A stretch of DNA of 64,000 nt, from the NCBI RefSeq assembly GCF_900142215.1, contig NZ_FRAC01000035.1, positions 1-64,000 on the forward strand. Reading direction: 5' to 3'. Positions 42,130 through 51,218 of the stretch are shown piece by piece. The notes under the pieces are model-generated. The model made no database searches. It was not told the DNA's origin and was given only the letters and a program-made list of their open reading frames with translations. Position numbers and translations under genes: made by a program. Every line of letters starts with the position of its first letter. The first letter of the stretch is position 1. The stretch comes from Anaerocolumna jejuensis DSM 15929 (GTDB lineage Bacteria; Bacillota; Clostridia; Lachnospirales; Lachnospiraceae).

Positions 42130-42147
42130 AAGTATAAACTTATACTT
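42130..42147. promoter_or_regulatory. Palindromic operator candidate before the TrmB-like gene
   Basis: AAGTATAA and TTATACTT form an 8-bp perfect inverted repeat with a two-base spacer, ending 26 bases before the ATG. It contains TATACT (42141-42146), a plausible -10 box. A self-binding regulator here would block its own promoter. Confidence 0.5.
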
Positions 42148-42173
42148 GATACCATTACAGGAAGGATAGCACC

Positions 42174-42878
42174 ATGGAATTAATTGATCAGTTTATGTCC
42201 TTTGGACTAACCCGACAGGAATCGACCATTTATCTGACACTTCAGATTAACGGTGAGCTCACCGGCTATGAGGTTGCAAAGCTCACTGGTATTTCGCGCT
42301 CTAACACCTACAACGCATTAGCGGGACTGGTAGAAAAAGGGGCTGCTTATATAATGGAAGGTAATGTCACAAAATATACTGCTGTGGCTTTTGAAGAATT
42401 CAGCAATAATATCATATATAAATTAAAAGGCATCCAGGAGAAAATAATTTCAAACCTTCCGGAAAGAAAAAAGGAAGCAGACGGATATGTTACGATCAAG
42501 GGTGAGGAGCACATTATAAATAAGCTTCGCAACATGTTAAACGAGACCGAAAGCCGCATCTACATCAGCGTCTCCTCCGATATACTGGATATTATAAGAG
42601 AAGATGTACAAAAGCTGATTGAACAAAAGAAAAAAGTTGTAGTTCTGACCGACAGTCCCATGGGGCTTGAAGGTGCCACTATATACACGAAGGATCAGGT
42701 CGGACGGCAGGTAAGACTTATTGTTGATTCCTGCAAAGTATTAACCGGAGAGATAACGGATAGGGACTTTTCTACCTGCCTTTATTCGAAAAATCAGAAT
42801 CTGGTGGATGTATTTAAGGAAATGCTGCAAAACGAAATTACCTTGCTGCAGTTAAAAGAAAAGGAACCGGATCGGTAA
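42174..42878 (+). CDS. TrmB-family transcriptional regulator
   Basis: The 234-residue protein has an N-terminal winged helix (FMSFGLTRQESTIYLTLQINGELTGYEVAKLTGISRSNTYNALAGLVEKG, residues about 8-57). A coiled linker and a C-terminal PLD-like effector domain follow (NMLNETESRIYISVSSDILDII, VVVLTDSP at about 160-167). TrmB regulators usually sense sugars or other small molecules. No transport operon is adjacent here, so the ligand is unknown. AGGAAGG precedes the ATG, and a palindrome overlapping the likely promoter suggests autoregulation. Confidence 0.88.
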   Translation: MELIDQFMSFGLTRQESTIYLTLQINGELTGYEVAKLTGISRSNTYNALAGLVEKGAAYIMEGNVTKYTAVAFEEFSNNIIYKLKGIQEKIISNLPERKKEADGYVTIKGEEHIINKLRNMLNETESRIYISVSSDILDIIREDVQKLIEQKKKVVVLTDSPMGLEGATIYTKDQVGRQVRLIVDSCKVLTGEITDRDFSTCLYSKNQNLVDVFKEMLQNEITLLQLKEKEPDR

Positions 42879-43228
42879 AGTTCTGCGGGTTAGGCTCCTT
42901 TTTATTATCCCTGTTCTCAGAAATTATAATAAACATCACTCAAACACCAATACAAATCTTATCCCTCTTCTGCATTTTTTGCTTCATCAGAATCCATATT
43001 CAAATTAGGATGATTAGTGGGAACTATTAAAAATGTTAACTTACCTGCAATGGCAGGATTTAGAATAATAATTTGAGCAATTCCCATGCTCTGATGCTTA
43101 CCCATGGAATATCTGCTTACATATTTATGACTGTCTGGTTTATTTCATAATAGCATGCTATAATTTGGTGAACCCTTAATTCATTTGTAAATTATTGTTA
43201 TGGCAAAGAAAGAGCTAGGAGATATTTT
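42879..43228. other. Intergenic stretch without recognised features
   Basis: This 350-base AT-rich stretch lies between the TrmB-like and VanZ-like genes. I see no defensible open frame, hairpin terminator or complete promoter in it. Confidence 0.45.
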
Positions 43229-43861
43229 ATGTACAAATATTTTGATTTATTTGATTTAATCAGTTTGATACTAATATATTTTATTTGCCTTTTTCCTAGG
43301 TGGAAAAGTAATAGAAGATATTTGTTCTTAAAATCAACTTTATATACTTATATTTGTTTTACTTTATATTTCACCTTGATGCCATTTGTAATACCAATTC
43401 CTTTTATTAATCTTAAAATGTCATCAGCAAATATAAATTTAATTCCATTCAATGATTTTCTGCTGGGGCATGGTGGAGCTACAAGGGAGCTCTTTCTGAA
43501 TATTATTATGATGATTCCTTTCGGCATATTGGTTCCATTTATATATAAGAAGAATTTTTTTCCTACCATTGAATATACGTTCGGGTTCAGCTTCATAATT
43601 GAATCCTTTCAATTTTTTTCATATAGTGGTTTGAGAAGCTTTGATGTTACAGATTTGATCTCTAATACTCTAGGGGGCATCGTTGGATGTTTGCTTTATA
43701 TGTTGTTTTGCCCATTAGCCACTTTTTTAATGGATAAAATGTTTAAAGGTAGTGGAAAAATAAATAAAATACCTCAGGGGATAACAAAAAGAGAAATAAT
43801 TTTACTTGGAATTATAATAATACAATTACTTATAAGATCCATATTAGTAGTCTATATATAA
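43229..43861 (+). CDS. VanZ-family membrane protein
   Basis: The 210-residue protein has about five hydrophobic segments (8-25, 35-55, 85-105, 118-135, 150-165, 190-208). The VanZ-like core is INLIPFNDFL, ELFLNIIMMIPFGILVPFI, and the FIIESFQFFSYSGLRSFDVTDLISNTLGGIVG block. Some VanZ proteins give low-level glycopeptide resistance, but most homologues have no known role. No van genes are nearby. AGGAGATATTTT precedes the ATG. Confidence 0.85.
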   Translation: MYKYFDLFDLISLILIYFICLFPRWKSNRRYLFLKSTLYTYICFTLYFTLMPFVIPIPFINLKMSSANINLIPFNDFLLGHGGATRELFLNIIMMIPFGILVPFIYKKNFFPTIEYTFGFSFIIESFQFFSYSGLRSFDVTDLISNTLGGIVGCLLYMLFCPLATFLMDKMFKGSGKINKIPQGITKREIILLGIIIIQLLIRSILVVYI

Positions 43862-44321
43862 AATTTCACACCTAGTTTTTACGGAACTGGACTTGAAAGT
43901 CTCCCTTCACACGTCTCTTATCATTTCATGACATTACAACATTCCTGCTTTGATATGATCATTGTGCTAACATAAAAGTTTTATAATTGATCTACTAATT
44001 TATCTGCAAATTAAGAGTCTTATTTTTAATACATAATATTTTACATTAATAAATTTCATTTAAGTAAATGTGTCTCACTAGATATATCGCAAGCAATTCA
44101 TAAAAAGCAAAAAATGACCATTTTTATACATATTACTCTCTTAAATAACCAAACGTAATATGAACGAGAAGCCCTTATGCATAATATGTATGAACTTAAT
44201 CTAGAAAAAAACAACAATACCCTTCCTGTGCCCAACACGGGCAGATAGTCAAATCACTGGATTTTCAGCTCCAAATATGTTAGAATAGCTCTAATTGATG
44301 ATTACGAAAGGAAATAAATGT
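43862..44321. other. Intergenic stretch before the topoisomerase genes
   Basis: AT-rich. A small GCCC/GGGC hairpin lies near 44230-44241. A TAGAAT at about 44281-44286 could be a -10 box for the topoisomerase B gene, but no convincing -35 is present. Nothing else is seen. Confidence 0.45.
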
Positions 44322-46253
44322 ATGGAACAATATACCGGAAGTCAGATTGTAGTATTGGAGGGGTTGGAAGCTGTCAGAAAACGTCCCGGTATGTATATCG
44401 GAAGCACGGGCTCACGCGGTCTTCATCACCTGATATGGGAAATTCTTGACAACGGAATTGATGAACATCTGGCAGGCTTTTGCACCCAGATAAATGTAAT
44501 GCTAAGAAAGGATGGAGGAATTACCATAAGGGATAATGGCAGAGGTGTCCCTGTCGATATCCACCCAACCAAAAAAATCCCCACTGCCAGAGTTGTTTAT
44601 ACCATTCTCCATGCGGGCGGTAAGTTTGGCGGCACTGCTTATAAGGTATCCGGCGGACTTCACGGTGTAGGTGCTTCCGTTGTAAATGCACTTTCCAGGC
44701 GTATGATTGTAGAGGTCCGTAAAGACGGCAAAATCTATCAGGATGAATACAGCAACGGCGGTCATCCTGTTACCTCACTTGTAGACGGCCTGCTGCCTGT
44801 TATCGGAAAATGCAACAAAAGTGATACCGGAACACAGGTCACCTTCTATCCTGATAATACCATCTTTGAAACCGTGGAATTTAAGGCTGATACGATAAAG
44901 AAAAAGCTAAAGGAAGTAGCTTACCTGAACAAAAACCTTGCCATTAACTTTCTCGATGAAGTTACCGGGGAAGAAACCATTTATCAGGAAGAATTCGGTA
45001 TCAAAAGCTTCGTATCCTATCTAAACAGGGAAAGCACCGTAATTCATGAAGAGCCTATCTATATCTGCGGACAAAGCGGTGAAATTGAAGTGGAAGTAGC
45101 TTTTCAGTACACCGATTCCTATACTGAGCAGATTAATGCTTACTGCAACCGCATTAATGTAGTGGACGGAGGCACCCTGGTAACGGGCTTTAAAACAGCT
45201 CTCACAAGAGTAATCAATCAGTATGCCAGAGAACTTGGTACCTTAAAGGAAAAAGACGAGAATCTGGACGGTAAAGATATTCGGAACGGTCTGGTAGTCA
45301 TTATCTCTATCAAGCATCCAGACCCACAATTTGAGGGACAAACCAAGACAAAGCTTGGTAACACTGACGCAAAGAGTGCAGTTGATGAAGTCTTTTCTTC
45401 CGAAGTCCAGCGCTACTTTGATAAAAACGTAGAAGTTCTAAAACGGATTATTGATAACTCCATGAAATCCTATAATGCCAGAAAGGCCGGAGACAAAGCA
45501 AGGCTTGCTGTGCTAAAGCAAATTTCCGATTCGGATGCCAAGATAAAATTGGCCTCCTGCTCCTCCAAAAAACCCGAGGAATGTGAAGTATACATTGTGG
45601 AGGGAGATTCCGCCGGCGGTACTGTAAAAACTGCCAGAGACCGCCGCACCCAGGCTGTACTTCCATTGCGCGGAAAGATATTAAATGTTGAGAAATCCTC
45701 TCTGGAAAAAATTCTGATTAACAATGAAATTAAGTCCATGATTGCCTCCTTTGGCTGCGGAATCGGTGATGACTTCGATATCAACAAGCTCCGCTACGGA
45801 AAGATTATTATTTTAACCGATGCGGATGTGGACGGCGCCCATATAAGTACTCTTCTTCTTACCTTCTTTTACCGCTTTATGCCGGAGCTTATTCTGGAAG
45901 GGAAGGTCTACAGAGGACTGCCGCCTTTATATAAAGTTGAATACGAAGCTGCCGGGAAGTCTAAGAAAAAGAAGCAGTCGGAATATTTATTTAATGACTT
46001 TGAACTGGAGAAATTCCGTACTATAAAAGAAAACAAAATAGTAAGCCTTCAGCGCTATAAAGGTCTCGGTGAAATGGATGCCTCCCAGCTTTGGGAAACC
46101 ACACTGAATCCGGAAACCAGAGTCCTTGCCCAGGTAAGCATAAGCGATACGGTGGAAGCCGATGAAATCACTTCCATCCTGATGAGCAACAATGTTCCTC
46201 CCCGAAGAAGCTTTATTATAGAAGAGGCAAAATATGCAAAGCTTGACATATAG
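44322..46253 (+). CDS. Type II topoisomerase subunit B (GyrB/ParE family)
   Basis: The 643-residue protein has the GHKL ATPase domain (LEAVRKRPGMYIGSTG, EILDNGIDEHLAG, RDNGRGVPVD, GGLHGVGASVVNAL), then the transducer domain. The Toprim domain follows with EGDSAGG and DADVDGAHI, and the C-terminal LQRYKGLGEM. It pairs with the subunit A gene downstream. The A subunit lacks a clear GyrA box, so this set is more likely topoisomerase IV or a second gyrase than the primary gyrase. Start at 44322 with AAGGAAAT upstream; the frame is open for nine more codons. Confidence 0.9.
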   Translation: MEQYTGSQIVVLEGLEAVRKRPGMYIGSTGSRGLHHLIWEILDNGIDEHLAGFCTQINVMLRKDGGITIRDNGRGVPVDIHPTKKIPTARVVYTILHAGGKFGGTAYKVSGGLHGVGASVVNALSRRMIVEVRKDGKIYQDEYSNGGHPVTSLVDGLLPVIGKCNKSDTGTQVTFYPDNTIFETVEFKADTIKKKLKEVAYLNKNLAINFLDEVTGEETIYQEEFGIKSFVSYLNRESTVIHEEPIYICGQSGEIEVEVAFQYTDSYTEQINAYCNRINVVDGGTLVTGFKTALTRVINQYARELGTLKEKDENLDGKDIRNGLVVIISIKHPDPQFEGQTKTKLGNTDAKSAVDEVFSSEVQRYFDKNVEVLKRIIDNSMKSYNARKAGDKARLAVLKQISDSDAKIKLASCSSKKPEECEVYIVEGDSAGGTVKTARDRRTQAVLPLRGKILNVEKSSLEKILINNEIKSMIASFGCGIGDDFDINKLRYGKIIILTDADVDGAHISTLLLTFFYRFMPELILEGKVYRGLPPLYKVEYEAAGKSKKKKQSEYLFNDFELEKFRTIKENKIVSLQRYKGLGEMDASQLWETTLNPETRVLAQVSISDTVEADEITSILMSNNVPPRRSFIIEEAKYAKLDI

Positions 46254-46284
46254 TATGAAAATTATTCCCTAAAATAGCATAATG

Positions 46285-46710
46285 CCAGCAAGTGTGAAAG
46301 AAAAGCGCTTTCACATTCCATTATTTATGGCAGTACCGCAGACCTGCCTGCGGTATGCAATGGGAGCAAGTGTGAAAGAAAAGCGCTTTCACATTCCATT
46401 ATTTATGGCAGTACCGCAGACAGATCTGCGGTATGCAATGGGAGCAAGTGTAAAAGAAAAGCGCTTTCACTCCATTATTTATGGCAGTACCGCAGACCTG
46501 CCTGCGTTATGCAATGGGAGCAAGTGTGAAGAAAAAACGTCTTTATTCCAGCATTGTTTGTGATGCCAAAAAGTGGCATCATATCGGTAAGAGTGAAAGA
46601 AAAATCAGATAGGAAAGGAAGCCACATACAAATTCTTTCATTCTGTGAAACTTGTTTCACAATTTATATTGTGGCAGTATCCCAGGTAAGCCTGTGATAT
46701 GTACTGAGTG
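46285..46710 (+). repeat. Array of the two-hairpin 78-bp repeat between the topoisomerase genes
   Basis: Three near-identical units are marked by GGGAGC at 46362, 46440 and 46516 (periods 78 and 76). Each has TGTGAAAG/CTTTCACA and a TACCGCAGA/TCTGCGGTA-type hairpin. Beyond 46520 the units decay but keep paired arms: TGATGCC with GGCATCA (46561-46581), TGTGAAAC with GTTTCACA, and GTATCCCAGG with CCTGTGATAT just before the next gene. The array fills almost the whole gap. It reads in the direction of the genes. Confidence 0.85.
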
Positions 46711-46715
46711 TAATC

Positions 46716-48962
46716 ATGAAACAAAATACAGAAAATATTATACAGTTGGATTATTCGGAGGAAATGAGAAATTCCTACAGAGATTACGCCACGAGCGTTA
46801 TTGTTGCAAGAGCTCTTCCCGATGTAAGGGACGGGCTTAAACCGGTTCAGCGGCGAATCCTCTATGCCATGAGGGAGCTAGGCCTGGACCCTGCAAAGCC
46901 CCATCGTAAAAGTGCCCGTATTGTCGGTGACACCATGGGTAAATATCATCCTCACGGAGACAGTTCCATCTATGATGCGCTGGTACGTATGACAGAGGAT
47001 TACTCCATGTCCATCCCTCTGGTAGACGGTCATGGTAATTTCGGTTCCATTGACGGCGACGGAAGTGCCGCCATGCGTTATACGGAAGCGAGGCTTTCAG
47101 AAGGTGCCATGACCATGCTCGACCACCTGGAAAAAGGCCTGGTACCCTTTATCCCCAACTTTGATGACAGCGAAAAGGAACCGGTAGTGCTTCCTGCCAT
47201 GATTCCAAACCTTTTAATCAACGGCACTACCGGAATTGCCGTAGGTATGGCAACCAATATGCCTCCCCACAATCCTGCCGAAGTAATTGACGGTGCCATT
47301 GCATATCTTGATAATCCCGGCATCAGCCTGGAAAAGCTTATGAAATACATTCCCGGCCCTGATTTTCCTACCGGTGGCATTATTATCAATCAGGAGGATA
47401 TTAGAAATATTTACGAAACCGGTGAAGGTAAGATACGCCTTCGCGCCGCAACAGAAATCGAGAACGGTGAAAATGGACGTAAGAATATCATTATTACAGA
47501 AATACCCTATACCGTAGCCGGCAATAAAACGAAGCTTGTAGAAAATCTTGTCAACCTTATGAAGGACAAGGTTTTTGATGAAATCTATGATGTACGGGAT
47601 GAATCTTCAAAAGAAGGCATCCGTATCGTTATTGAAGTAAAAAAAGACAGGGATACTGAGAATCTGCTGAACGGGCTTTATAAAAAGACCCTAATGGAAG
47701 ATACCTATGGTGTTAACATGCTGGCAGTAAAAGACCAGCAGCCTATCACCTTTTCTCTGAAAGCTTTGCTGAAGGAATTTGTTGTCTTCCAGGAGGAGCT
47801 TTATACCAAAGAATATGAACACCTTCTTGCAAAGGCGGAAAACAGGCTGGAAATTGTAGACGGTTTAATCCGGGCTACCGATGTAATTGATTTAATAATT
47901 GAAATATTAAGAGGAAGCTCTTCCATTGGACAAGCGAAAGCATGTCTTATCCAAGGTGATATTACGGATATTAAATTTAAATCAAAAGCTTCTGAAAAGC
48001 AGGCAAAAACCCTTGACTTTACAGAACGCCAGGCAGAAGCTATTCTTTCCATGCCCCTAAGCCGTTTAATCGGACTGGAAATCCTGAAACTACACGAAGA
48101 GAATGATGCCTTAAAGAAAAGCATCGACGAATACAAATTAATCCTCAGCGACTCCTCAGAGCTTTATAAAGTCATAAAAAATCACCTGAAGGATTACAAA
48201 AAGGCATTTAACATTCCCAGAAGGACGATGTTAACCTCTATTACAAACGTAGACTATGTAGAAGAGGTAAAGATAGAAGATATCTATATCCTTATCGACA
48301 GATTCGGGTATACCAAGTCCATTGATACAGTCTCCTATTCCCGATTATCAGAGGATACTCTAAATGAATATCCTCACATCATACTGTGTAAAAATACGGA
48401 TAAGCTCTGCCTCTTCACAGCGGAAGGAAATATGTATCAGGTTAAGGCTGCCCAGATACCCAAATGCAAGATCAAAGATAAGGGAGCTCTTATACACACC
48501 CTTTGCAAGGTAGACAAAGAAAACATCCTCACCTATACCTCCTTCGAACAGCTCTTCGAATCACAGCTGGTATTCTCCACCAAAGCAGGCTATATTAAAC
48601 TTGTATCCGGTATTGAATTCGAGACCAACCGAACTTCCATATCCTCCACCAAACTAGAGCCGGAGGATGAAATCGTAAATATAATTATGTTATCGGCCGG
48701 AGAAGCTCTGGCAAAAGATTCAAAGGTTATTATCCTCACAGAAAAAGGCCTGTCCCTTGGATTCTTATTAGCTGAAATACCTGAAATGAAAAAGACTGGG
48801 CGTGGTGTAAAATCGATTGAAATGGATAAAGCAGACTCCGTAGTGTTGACAGTCATCCCTAAAGCAACAGATGAGGTCTTCCTGTACAAAGAGAAAGAAT
48901 TAAGCGTAAAAAAAGTCCGCTTAAGAAAAAGAGGACAAAAAGGACAGAAAGCGCAATTATAA
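46716..48962 (+). CDS. Type II topoisomerase subunit A (GyrA/ParC family)
   Basis: The 748-residue protein cuts and religates DNA. The breakage-reunion domain includes the HPHGDSSIYDALVRM quinolone-response region (about 78-93), catalytic Tyr122 in AAMRYTEARL, and GIAVGMATNMPPHN. A coiled tower and a short beta-pinwheel C-terminal domain follow. The GyrA box QRRGGKG is not present, only KKTGRGVKSI, pointing to a ParC-like or non-supercoiling enzyme. The Shine-Dalgarno is weak (GAGTG) and lies in the tail of the last repeat unit, which may matter for its expression. Confidence 0.92.
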   Translation: MKQNTENIIQLDYSEEMRNSYRDYATSVIVARALPDVRDGLKPVQRRILYAMRELGLDPAKPHRKSARIVGDTMGKYHPHGDSSIYDALVRMTEDYSMSIPLVDGHGNFGSIDGDGSAAMRYTEARLSEGAMTMLDHLEKGLVPFIPNFDDSEKEPVVLPAMIPNLLINGTTGIAVGMATNMPPHNPAEVIDGAIAYLDNPGISLEKLMKYIPGPDFPTGGIIINQEDIRNIYETGEGKIRLRAATEIENGENGRKNIIITEIPYTVAGNKTKLVENLVNLMKDKVFDEIYDVRDESSKEGIRIVIEVKKDRDTENLLNGLYKKTLMEDTYGVNMLAVKDQQPITFSLKALLKEFVVFQEELYTKEYEHLLAKAENRLEIVDGLIRATDVIDLIIEILRGSSSIGQAKACLIQGDITDIKFKSKASEKQAKTLDFTERQAEAILSMPLSRLIGLEILKLHEENDALKKSIDEYKLILSDSSELYKVIKNHLKDYKKAFNIPRRTMLTSITNVDYVEEVKIEDIYILIDRFGYTKSIDTVSYSRLSEDTLNEYPHIILCKNTDKLCLFTAEGNMYQVKAAQIPKCKIKDKGALIHTLCKVDKENILTYTSFEQLFESQLVFSTKAGYIKLVSGIEFETNRTSISSTKLEPEDEIVNIIMLSAGEALAKDSKVIILTEKGLSLGFLLAEIPEMKKTGRGVKSIEMDKADSVVLTVIPKATDEVFLYKEKELSVKKVRLRKRGQKGQKAQL

Positions 48963-49029
48963 TATGTGAATCTTCCAATAACACAAGGTATGATTCATTA
49001 ATACAGGAAGAAAGATTTAAATCTGAACT

Positions 49030-49059
49030 AAAAAGGCCGGTTAGGTAACCGGCCTTTTT
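49030..49059. terminator. Bidirectional terminator between topoisomerase A and nupQ
   Basis: AAAAAGGCCGGTT (49030-49042) pairs with AACCGGCCTTTTT (49047-49059) around AGGT. A-run and T-run serve both strands, ending the convergent topoisomerase and nucleoside-transport transcripts. Confidence 0.95.
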
Positions 49060-49088
49060 CACGTCTAATATTTCCATTCCAAATATAG

Positions 49089-50042
49089 TTATCTGCTTCC
49101 CTTATCGTATGGAATACCTTCTGCTCTCGGTGCCTGAGAATTTTTTGAAGAAAAGGCGAGGATTACCAGCGTAGCAATGTAAGGAATCATCTTATATATT
49201 TCATTGGAGATCGGAAGATCCCTTATTACCGGAATTCCTGAATAAGCAGAAGCTAAGGTTTTCATGATACCAAAGAAAAATGCTGCTGCGATAATCTTAT
49301 TGGTTCTCCACTGTCCGAAGATTAAAACGGCCAAGGCAAGGAAACCATAACCGGCAACAGTGGCATTAAAGTTGGTGGAAGTAGGTACGATAAATACAAG
49401 TCCTCCGATACCTGCCAATGCTCCTGATATCATAACTCCGGCATAACGGATTTTATATACGTTAATACCCACGGAATCCGCTGCCTGTGGATGCTCACCG
49501 CAGGCTCTAAGCCTTAGACCGAATCTTGTCTTGTTGATAACAATACCGGAAAGGATTGCAATTCCAAGTCCTACATAAGTTGTTACATAGGAGTTCTGGA
49601 ACAGGAGGGGTCCAATTACCGGAATGCTTCCAAGAACCGGAACTTTATTAATATGAAAGGTATCCTTAAACTGAATCTGCTGTACACCCTGAACCATTCT
49701 CGCCACGAATACGACAAAGGCCGGAGCGAACATATTAAGAGCAGTACCGCTGATTGTCTGATCTGCCTTTAGGTTAATAGAAGCAAAGGCATGGAGCAGC
49801 GAAAACAATGCACCGCTGACGCCGGCGACTAAAAGTGCCAGCAGTAAAAGAGGCTGTCCGCTCATCCTGGATTCAAAGATGTGCATGAATCCGATTCCGA
49901 AGAATCCTCCCATAACCATGATACCTTCAAGAGCTATATTAACAACACCGCTTCGCTCAGAAAACATTCCTCCTAAAGCAACAATCAAAAGAGGAATCGC
50001 AAAAAACATAGTCTGCTGTACAATAAAATATAAAATATCCAT
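49089..50042 (-). CDS. nupQ: Nucleoside ABC transporter permease (NupQ-like)
   Basis: The 317-residue membrane protein has eight or nine hydrophobic helices. It has the permease signature LRACGEHPQAADSVGINVYKIRYAGVMISGALAGIGG (about 180-215), plus MFSERSGVVNIALEGIMVMGG near the N-terminus. It is one of two permeases of a BMP-type (bacterial ribose/nucleoside) importer. It overlaps nupP by one base. AAAGGAGG precedes the ATG. Confidence 0.92.
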   Translation of the reverse strand: MDILYFIVQQTMFFAIPLLIVALGGMFSERSGVVNIALEGIMVMGGFFGIGFMHIFESRMSGQPLLLLALLVAGVSGALFSLLHAFASINLKADQTISGTALNMFAPAFVVFVARMVQGVQQIQFKDTFHINKVPVLGSIPVIGPLLFQNSYVTTYVGLGIAILSGIVINKTRFGLRLRACGEHPQAADSVGINVYKIRYAGVMISGALAGIGGLVFIVPTSTNFNATVAGYGFLALAVLIFGQWRTNKIIAAAFFFGIMKTLASAYSGIPVIRDLPISNEIYKMIPYIATLVILAFSSKNSQAPRAEGIPYDKGSR

Positions 50043-51145
50043 TATTTTTCCTCCTTTACTGCGGCAGCCTCAGAAGGTCTTCTGCGGAATCTGTCAAACA
50101 AACTCTTGATTAACAGAGCAAATGCTCCAAAGTATATGATAGTGGAAATGATAATATCAACAATTTCCGGCACAAAATTGTAAAGCTGTATATTATTGCC
50201 GCCAACGGTAATGTGCCCTATAAACAGTCCGGCAAAGAGAATGCCGATTGGATTGGACATACCAAGAAGTGCAACGGAAATACCATTAAAGCCCTGAGGT
50301 GCTAAAACATCCAGAACCTGCAGGTACTTACCGGAGCCTGCCAGGTAAAGAAGTCCGCCGCCAAGACCGGAAAGTGCACCGGCTATTGTCATGGAGAGGA
50401 TTATATTTCTCTTTGCATTAATACCTGCATAACGGCTTGCCTCGGGACTTAGTCCACAGGCCTTCAATTCATATCCGAAGGTTGTTTTGTTCAGCACAAT
50501 GTAAATAATAATAACCGCCAATATGGCAATAAATATACTGATATTAATATTATTGGAATGAAATATCTTATCAAGGCCCAGTTTGGGTATAATAGCACTC
50601 TTGGCAACAGGTACTGACTGGCTCTTTATTGGATCATATACATATTTTACAATCAGTATATTTACCAGATACATTCCAATGTAGTTCATCATAATGGAAG
50701 TAATAACCTCATTAACATTTGCAACTGCTTTTAATATACCGGGCACCATTCCCCAGATCGCGCCTGCAATTAAGGCACCGATAAGTGCTACAATCCAGTG
50801 TACACCACCTGGCAGGAAGGTCCACTTAACACCGATGTAAACGGCTGCAAAGGCTCCGCAGGTGAACTGGCCGGAAGAACCTATGTTAAAAAGTCCGGTC
50901 TTAAAGGCAAATCCTACGGACAAGCCTGTTAAAATAATGGGAGTGGACAGATAAAACACCTGCGCTAAACCGGATAGTCCATCGGTAAAGCCGCCCTTTA
51001 GTATCATTCCGAAGGCCGGGAAAGCCTGTCTGGCATTACTAAAAAGCAATATTATCAGTCCGAAAAGAAGTCCGGCGGCAATCGCTACGATGGATGCTAA
51101 AAAATCCTTACCGCCTTTGCTTAACTCAAATTTCTGCTTCTTCAT
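50042..51145 (-). CDS. nupP: Nucleoside ABC transporter permease (NupP-like)
   Basis: The 367-residue partner permease has about nine transmembrane helices. It has the blocks GLSVGFAFKTGLFNIGSSGQFTCGA, EVITSIMMNYIGMYLVN, and FGYELKACGLSPEASRYAGINAKRNI with the ABC-coupling loop. The last helix is followed by a basic tail (RFRRRPSEAAA). It lies between the ATPase and nupQ genes, as in Bacillus nupNOPQ. AAGAGGATAT precedes the ATG. Confidence 0.92.
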   Translation of the reverse strand: MKKQKFELSKGGKDFLASIVAIAAGLLFGLIILLFSNARQAFPAFGMILKGGFTDGLSGLAQVFYLSTPIILTGLSVGFAFKTGLFNIGSSGQFTCGAFAAVYIGVKWTFLPGGVHWIVALIGALIAGAIWGMVPGILKAVANVNEVITSIMMNYIGMYLVNILIVKYVYDPIKSQSVPVAKSAIIPKLGLDKIFHSNNINISIFIAILAVIIIYIVLNKTTFGYELKACGLSPEASRYAGINAKRNIILSMTIAGALSGLGGGLLYLAGSGKYLQVLDVLAPQGFNGISVALLGMSNPIGILFAGLFIGHITVGGNNIQLYNFVPEIVDIIISTIIYFGAFALLIKSLFDRFRRRPSEAAAVKEEK

Positions 51146-51218
51146 ATATATCCTCTTTCCTGCTCATAGGCAAACTCTTTGTGACAGCTTCCGTGGACAA
51201 AGAGCCAATCTCCCGGCA

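Noticed and set aside
46282..46563. Plus-strand open frame with a 26-residue peptide repeat (MAVPQT-type)
   Set aside because: It only reflects the 78-bp repeat, whose length is a multiple of three. There is no ribosome binding site, and other copies of the repeat break the frame.
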